A stretch of 64,000 bases of DNA from Micromonospora sp. NBC_01699. Lineage in GTDB: Bacteria > Actinomycetota > Actinomycetes > Mycobacteriales > Micromonosporaceae. Shown here one piece after another: positions 60,029 through 64,000 of this stretch. The notes under the pieces are model-generated. The model did no database searches. It saw only the letters and a program-made list of their open reading frames with translations, and had not been told where the DNA came from. The stretch spans positions 3,348,001 to 3,412,000 of the forward strand of contig NZ_CP109199.1 in assembly GCF_036250065.1 (NCBI RefSeq), read 5' to 3'. Numbering within the stretch: position 1 is the stretch's first letter; every line of letters starts with the position of its first letter. The translations under genes and the position numbers were made by a program.

Positions 60029-61414
60029 ATGAAAGGCATTACCAGCGCCATCCTCAGTCAGAACCTGACGTCGGACGACTTCGCGGCGCTGCCGATCCCG
60101 GAAAGCTATCGTGCGATCACGCTGCACGCGGACGAAGTGGAACTCTTCTCCGGGGTCCCGGTCCAGGACCGGGACCCGCGTAAGTCGGTGCACCTCGACG
60201 ACGTCGCCGTCCCGGAGGTGGGGCCCGGCGAAGCGCTGGTGGCGGTGATGGCCAGCTCGGTGAACTACAACACCGTGTGGTCGTCGCTCTTCGAGCCGAT
60301 GCCGAGCTTCCGGTTCCTGGCCCGGTACGGCAAGCTGTCACCGCTCGGCCGCCGTCATGACCAGCCCTACCACGTGATCGGCTCGGATCTCGCGGGCGTC
60401 GTACTGCGTACCGGGCCGGGCGTCTTCGCTTGGCGGCCCGGCGACGAGGTCGTGGCGCACTGCCTCTCGGTGGAGTTGGAGTCGCCCGACGGGCACGGCG
60501 ACACAATGCTCGACCCGGACCAGCGCATCTGGGGATACGAGACCAACTATGGCGGCCTGGCCGAACTGGCCCTGGTCAAGGCGAACCAGCTGATGCCCAA
60601 ACCCGCGCACCTGACCTGGGAGGAGGCCGGCACGCCGGGGCTGGTCGCGTCGACGGCGTACCGGCAACTCGTTTCCAGGAACGGCGCCGCGATGAAGCAG
60701 GGCGACAACGTGCTGATCTGGGGTGCCTCCGGTGGCGTGGGCGCGTTCGCGACGCAGTTCGCGCTGGCGGGCGGGGCCAACCCGGTCTGTGTGGTGTCCA
60801 GCCCGACGAAGGCGGCGATCTGCCGGGCGATGGGCGCCGAGGCGGTCATCGACCGGGCCGCGGAGGGATTCGAGTTCTGGAAGGACGAGCACACCCAGAA
60901 TCCCGCGGAGTGGAAGCGGTTCGGCCGCCGGATTCGTGACCTCACCGGCGGGGAGGACGTCGACATCGTCTTCGAGCATCCCGGCCGGGACACCTTCGGC
61001 GCCTCGGTGTACGTCGCCCGCAAGGGCGGCACGATCGTGACCTGCGCGTCCACCTCCGGCTTCCGCCACGAGTACGACAACCGTTACCTGTGGATGTCAC
61101 TCAAACGGATCGTCGGATCCCACTTCGCCAACTACCGGGAGGCATGGGAGGCGAACCGGTTGATCGTCAAGGGAAAGATCCACCCCACGCTGTCCGAGAC
61201 GTACGCCTTGGAGGACACGGCCCAGGCGGTGTACGACGTCTACCGCAACCGGCACCTCGGCAAGGTCGGGGTGTTGGCGCTGGCACCCCGGGAGGGACTG
61301 GGAGTCCGCGACTTCGCCATGCGCGAGAGACATCTGGACGCGATCAACCGCTTCCGGGTTCGGCCGACCGCCGACCGGTGCCGAACTCCGCAGGCGGGCG
61401 GATTCGCGTTCTGA
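60029..61414 (+). CDS. ccr: Crotonyl-CoA carboxylase/reductase (ethylmalonyl-CoA synthesis)
   Basis: 461 residues, ATG after GGAGGAG. It reductively carboxylates crotonyl-CoA with NADPH and CO2 to ethylmalonyl-CoA, the extender for the ethyl branch. The nucleotide motif is GASGGVGAFA. The CO2-pocket residues known from the Kitasatospora enzyme fall at the same numbers here: Asn81, Glu171 and His365 are kept, but residue 170 is Tyr instead of Phe (IWGYE). The length is normal plus a short C-terminal tail. The 139-nt gap before it holds no gene that I see. It corresponds to KirN. Confidence 0.94.
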   Translation: MKGITSAILSQNLTSDDFAALPIPESYRAITLHADEVELFSGVPVQDRDPRKSVHLDDVAVPEVGPGEALVAVMASSVNYNTVWSSLFEPMPSFRFLARYGKLSPLGRRHDQPYHVIGSDLAGVVLRTGPGVFAWRPGDEVVAHCLSVELESPDGHGDTMLDPDQRIWGYETNYGGLAELALVKANQLMPKPAHLTWEEAGTPGLVASTAYRQLVSRNGAAMKQGDNVLIWGASGGVGAFATQFALAGGANPVCVVSSPTKAAICRAMGAEAVIDRAAEGFEFWKDEHTQNPAEWKRFGRRIRDLTGGEDVDIVFEHPGRDTFGASVYVARKGGTIVTCASTSGFRHEYDNRYLWMSLKRIVGSHFANYREAWEANRLIVKGKIHPTLSETYALEDTAQAVYDVYRNRHLGKVGVLALAPREGLGVRDFAMRERHLDAINRFRVRPTADRCRTPQAGGFAF

Positions 61415-61444
61415 TTCGCCGGCTGCGGGCGTGGCCGCGCCGGT

Positions 61445-61492
61445 CCGGCCCCTGCCGCCGGAACTCGTGAGCCGGACAGCGGCAGGGGCCGG
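61445..61492. terminator. Perfect 14-bp inverted repeat between convergent genes
   Basis: The left arm at 61445-61458 and the right arm at 61479-61492 are exact reverse complements (CCGGCCCCTGCCGC), with a 20-nt loop. They lie in the 86-nt gap between the ends of the CCR gene and the convergent lipoprotein gene. It is probably a bidirectional terminator marking the cluster edge. Confidence 0.85.
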
Positions 61493-61500
61493 GACGACGA

Positions 61501-63159
61501 CTACTGGTAGCCGCGGATCTCCTTGAACACGGCGGCCAACGGGCCGGTCCGCGCGTCGAACGTCCGGCCGCCGGTCAGTGCCGAGATTTCGGTCATCTCA
61601 CCCACGTTGCCCTCGCCGAAGAGCAACGTGAAGACCGGTACGGCCTTCGTCGGAGCCGGCAGTTTGGCGTGGTACGCGCGGAAGTCGGCGAAACTCTTCC
61701 CGACCGTCCGTTCCCCGTCGGTCAGCAGCACCACCGAGGTGATCCGGCCGGGTTCCGCCGCGTCGAGTTGGCGGGCCAGGTCGAGACCGGCGACGAGCGC
61801 GTCGTAGACGGCGGTGTCGCCAACGGCGGCGAACCGCCGGACCTGGTCGCGGATCTGGTTGAGCGCCGGCTCCCGGTTGGTCTCCGGTACGTCGAACCGG
61901 CGGGACGCCGCCGGCCTCGTGCTGAACGGGAGCAGGATCACCTGTTCCCTACCGTTGAACCGGGTCAGCGCTCCGGACAGCGAGGTGTCCGCGCCGGAGA
62001 GCCCGAGCAGCGCGGTCTTGAGCCCGTCCAGCCGTGCGCCACGCATCGAGCCGGAGGTGTCGAGCAGGTAGATCGTCCGGGCCGGCCGGCGTAGCGCGTC
62101 GCCGAAGCCGGTCACCAGTGCGGTCGCGGCGTCGTAACGGGACGGGAACGGCAGCTCGACCAGACCACCGTCGACCGGGCCGAGCACGTCCGCCGGTTCG
62201 ACGCCGGGCACGGCCGGGCGGCGGAAGGTGGTGTCCATGATGCGGCGTTGGGTGCTCGGTCGACGCAGGTAGTCGGCGATCGCCGCGTAGTTGGTGCGTG
62301 CCTGTTCGGACGCGCCGGCGAGCAGCGTGAGCGGATAGTCGGCGGTCACCACGCCGTCCGCCGGGTGGACGATCACCAGCGGTTCGGACAGTTGCCCACC
62401 GTGGTTCAGCGACACGAGCACGGACTCGTAGTTGATCAGCCCGTCGACCGGGGCGTCGCCGGTCTGCCGTTTGACGTACGCGTCGGCCAGCCACCCGGAC
62501 GACCCGGCGGTGAGCGACTGCCCGGCGAAGAAGGGCCGGAGCCGGGGCGTGAGCGCGTTGATCTCGGCCGTGGTCAGCGCCCGACCGGTGCCGGCGAGGG
62601 CGGCGGCGACGCTCACCAGCGCCGAGTAACCGGAGTTCGATGCGGCCGGATTCGTCATGCCGTAGGTGAACCGGCCCGCTCCGGCGGCTTCCGCAATCTC
62701 GCTCCAGGTCGGGCGGGTCCTGTCCCAGCCCAACCGCTGCGCCACCGACGCCCGCAGACCGAGCACCACCGGGGAGTTGGCCACCTTGGTAGTCACGTCG
62801 ATCTTCCCGGCCGCGTCCGGGTGCAGCTCCAGGTAACGATTGCTGGAGAACCAGATCGCGTCCTGGTCGGCCGCGGCGGCACCGGAGACCACGCGCTCGA
62901 TTCCGTCGAGCGTCCCGATCTGGGTGAGTTGCACGCGTACGCCGGTGGCCGTCTCCGCGTCGGCCAGGACCGGATCCAGGTCGGCCAGCTCGGAGCCGGC
63001 CAGCACCCGCAGCACGCCCGAGCCGCGCTTGTACGGGGCCTCCGAACCCTCCGACGGTTCGGGTCGGGTCTGGCCGGTGCACCCGGCCACGGCGGTGAGC
63101 AGCACCACCACCAGGGACAAACACGCGGTACGGCGCACTCGTGGTCTCCTTGTCGTCAC
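61501..63159 (-). CDS. Lipoprotein with solute-binding and von Willebrand A regions
   Basis: 552 residues from GTG 63159. There is an N-terminal Arg-rich signal and a lipobox ending VAGC (Cys27), so it is a secreted lipid-anchored protein. Residues about 45-330 resemble an extracellular solute-binding protein. Residues about 360-550 form a VWA domain with the metal-site motif DTSGSM (Asp near 367) and a later LLTDGE. The ligand is unknown. It overlaps the upstream gene by GTGA and so works with it. It lies beyond the terminator and has no evident tie to the antibiotic pathway. Confidence 0.85.
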   Translation of the reverse strand: MTTRRPRVRRTACLSLVVVLLTAVAGCTGQTRPEPSEGSEAPYKRGSGVLRVLAGSELADLDPVLADAETATGVRVQLTQIGTLDGIERVVSGAAAADQDAIWFSSNRYLELHPDAAGKIDVTTKVANSPVVLGLRASVAQRLGWDRTRPTWSEIAEAAGAGRFTYGMTNPAASNSGYSALVSVAAALAGTGRALTTAEINALTPRLRPFFAGQSLTAGSSGWLADAYVKRQTGDAPVDGLINYESVLVSLNHGGQLSEPLVIVHPADGVVTADYPLTLLAGASEQARTNYAAIADYLRRPSTQRRIMDTTFRRPAVPGVEPADVLGPVDGGLVELPFPSRYDAATALVTGFGDALRRPARTIYLLDTSGSMRGARLDGLKTALLGLSGADTSLSGALTRFNGREQVILLPFSTRPAASRRFDVPETNREPALNQIRDQVRRFAAVGDTAVYDALVAGLDLARQLDAAEPGRITSVVLLTDGERTVGKSFADFRAYHAKLPAPTKAVPVFTLLFGEGNVGEMTEISALTGGRTFDARTGPLAAVFKEIRGYQ

Positions 63160-64000
63160 GGTCGTAGGCGTACATCGAGAGTGGTGAGCAGTGCTTCGAC
63201 GGCGGCCGGGGCGGGTGGTTGCACCAGGTCGCCGATCCGGGCGGGCAGCGCCGCGCCGCCGGCGGACAGCCCGGCCAGCACGGCCGCGGAGATCGACTCG
63301 TCAGCGGTACGGAAGCCGTGCTCGGCGGCGAGCCGGAGGAGTTCGGGATCGGTGTCCAGGAGCCGGCCGACCCGGTCTCCCGGGCCGTCGAACGCGACCA
63401 GCGTGTGTACGCCGCTCACGGTCGGCGAGAGATACAGCAGGGTGGCGTTGCTCGGCAGGGTTTCGGAACGGGCCGCCTCGACGTACTGGGCCTCGTAGGC
63501 GAGCACCAGCGGCGCGAAGTTCAGGGCCTGGGTCAGATACTTCTGGAACGGGTCGTCGGTCGACCGTTCCAGGCCGCCCTGGTCGGCGAAGAGCCGGACC
63601 ACCTGGTCGACGGCGGGGCTGTCGTCACCGAGTTGCCGGGCCGCCAGCCAGGCGTAGGCCGCGGCCGAACCGGAGTCGCTCGGATGCGTGGTGGTGAGCA
63701 GGATGTCCCGCCGGGCCGGGTAGGCGACGTTGCCCGCGATCTGGTCCCAGCGCACGTCGCGGTGCGCGAGGTCGAGGAACCTGTCCAGGTCGAGCACCCA
63801 GTGGCCCTCGGGCGCCCGGTGTGCCGCGCCCTGCCCGGCGAGCAGGTCGACGATGGGGGTGAAGGTCGCGACCACCAGCGGCGATTCGAACGGCGCGTAC
63901 GAGCCGACGGCCGGACGGACCTGGCGTACCCGCTCGGCCGCCTGCTCGCTGCCGGGGAAGGCGAAGTCGTACCGTCCCAGTGGAACGGTCGTCGACATCT
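63156..64000 (-). CDS. Solute-binding-protein-like product, 5' end probably outside the window
   Basis: At least 281 residues are visible. An ATG sits at 63998, but the protein from there has no signal peptide and begins in the middle of what looks like a periplasmic binding fold (VVATFTPIVDLLAG, DILLTTTHPSDSGSAAAYAWLA). The true start is therefore likely beyond base 64000. Its end overlaps the downstream VWA lipoprotein gene by 4 nt. It probably forms a cell-surface pair with that protein. Function unknown. Confidence 0.7.
   Translation of the reverse strand, partial: MSTTVPLGRYDFAFPGSEQAAERVRQVRPAVGSYAPFESPLVVATFTPIVDLLAGQGAAHRAPEGHWVLDLDRFLDLAHRDVRWDQIAGNVAYPARRDILLTTTHPSDSGSAAAYAWLAARQLGDDSPAVDQVVRLFADQGGLERSTDDPFQKYLTQALNFAPLVLAYEAQYVEAARSETLPSNATLLYLSPTVSGVHTLVAFDGPGDRVGRLLDTDPELLRLAAEHGFRTADESISAAVLAGLSAGGAALPARIGDLVQPPAPAAVEALLTTLDVRLRP

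Overview
The window is very GC-rich (about 70% or more), uses GTG and TTG starts, and has tightly overlapped genes. It is actinomycete DNA. The family Micromonosporaceae is a guess from codon style, not a demonstrated placement. Nearly all of it is one antibiotic gene cluster. The enzyme order, the glycine-loading NRPS module, the aspartate decarboxylase, the tandem AT-ER protein, the Dieckmann cyclase and the crotonyl-CoA carboxylase/reductase together match the known design of kirromycin-type elfamycins (EF-Tu inhibitors). The earliest assembly-line modules lie to the left of base 1. Module numbers below follow kirromycin and are inferred.

Bases 2-42724 (+ strand) hold five overlapping or closely spaced megasynthase genes. 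They encode: KR-ACP/KS-ACP (modules 4-5, 5' truncated); C-A-PCP-KS (glycine module 6 and the KS of 7); a 6333-residue PKS covering modules 7 to 11 and the KS of 12; a DH-ACP-KR/KS-DH-KR-ACP protein (modules 12-13); and a cis-AT protein KS-AT-DH-KR-ACP-KS-AT-(dead KR)-ACP (modules 14-15). All KS modules up to 13 lack an AT and must be loaded in trans. The switch from trans-AT to cis-AT architecture happens inside module 13.

A hairpin and a plausible promoter separate this block from a second + strand operon (42986-55204). That operon encodes a Dieckmann cyclase that would close the pyridone, a C-A-PCP NRPS for the terminal beta-alanine, an O-methyltransferase, the AT-AT-ER trans-acyltransferase, a P450, PanD (makes beta-alanine), a second methyltransferase and a stand-alone AT that probably supplies ethylmalonyl units. 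On the - strand, 58512-55196 is an export operon: TetR regulator, 14-TM MFS pump and two small proteins of unknown function. Its regulator faces a second P450 gene across an 18-bp-periodic operator. A crotonyl-CoA carboxylase/reductase gene (60029-61414) makes ethylmalonyl-CoA. A perfect 14-bp inverted repeat closes the cluster. To its right lies what looks like ordinary chromosome: a lipoprotein with solute-binding and VWA regions and its partly captured upstream partner.

No intergenic stretch exceeds 300 bases. I saw no tRNA, rRNA, CRISPR array, IS element or attachment site.
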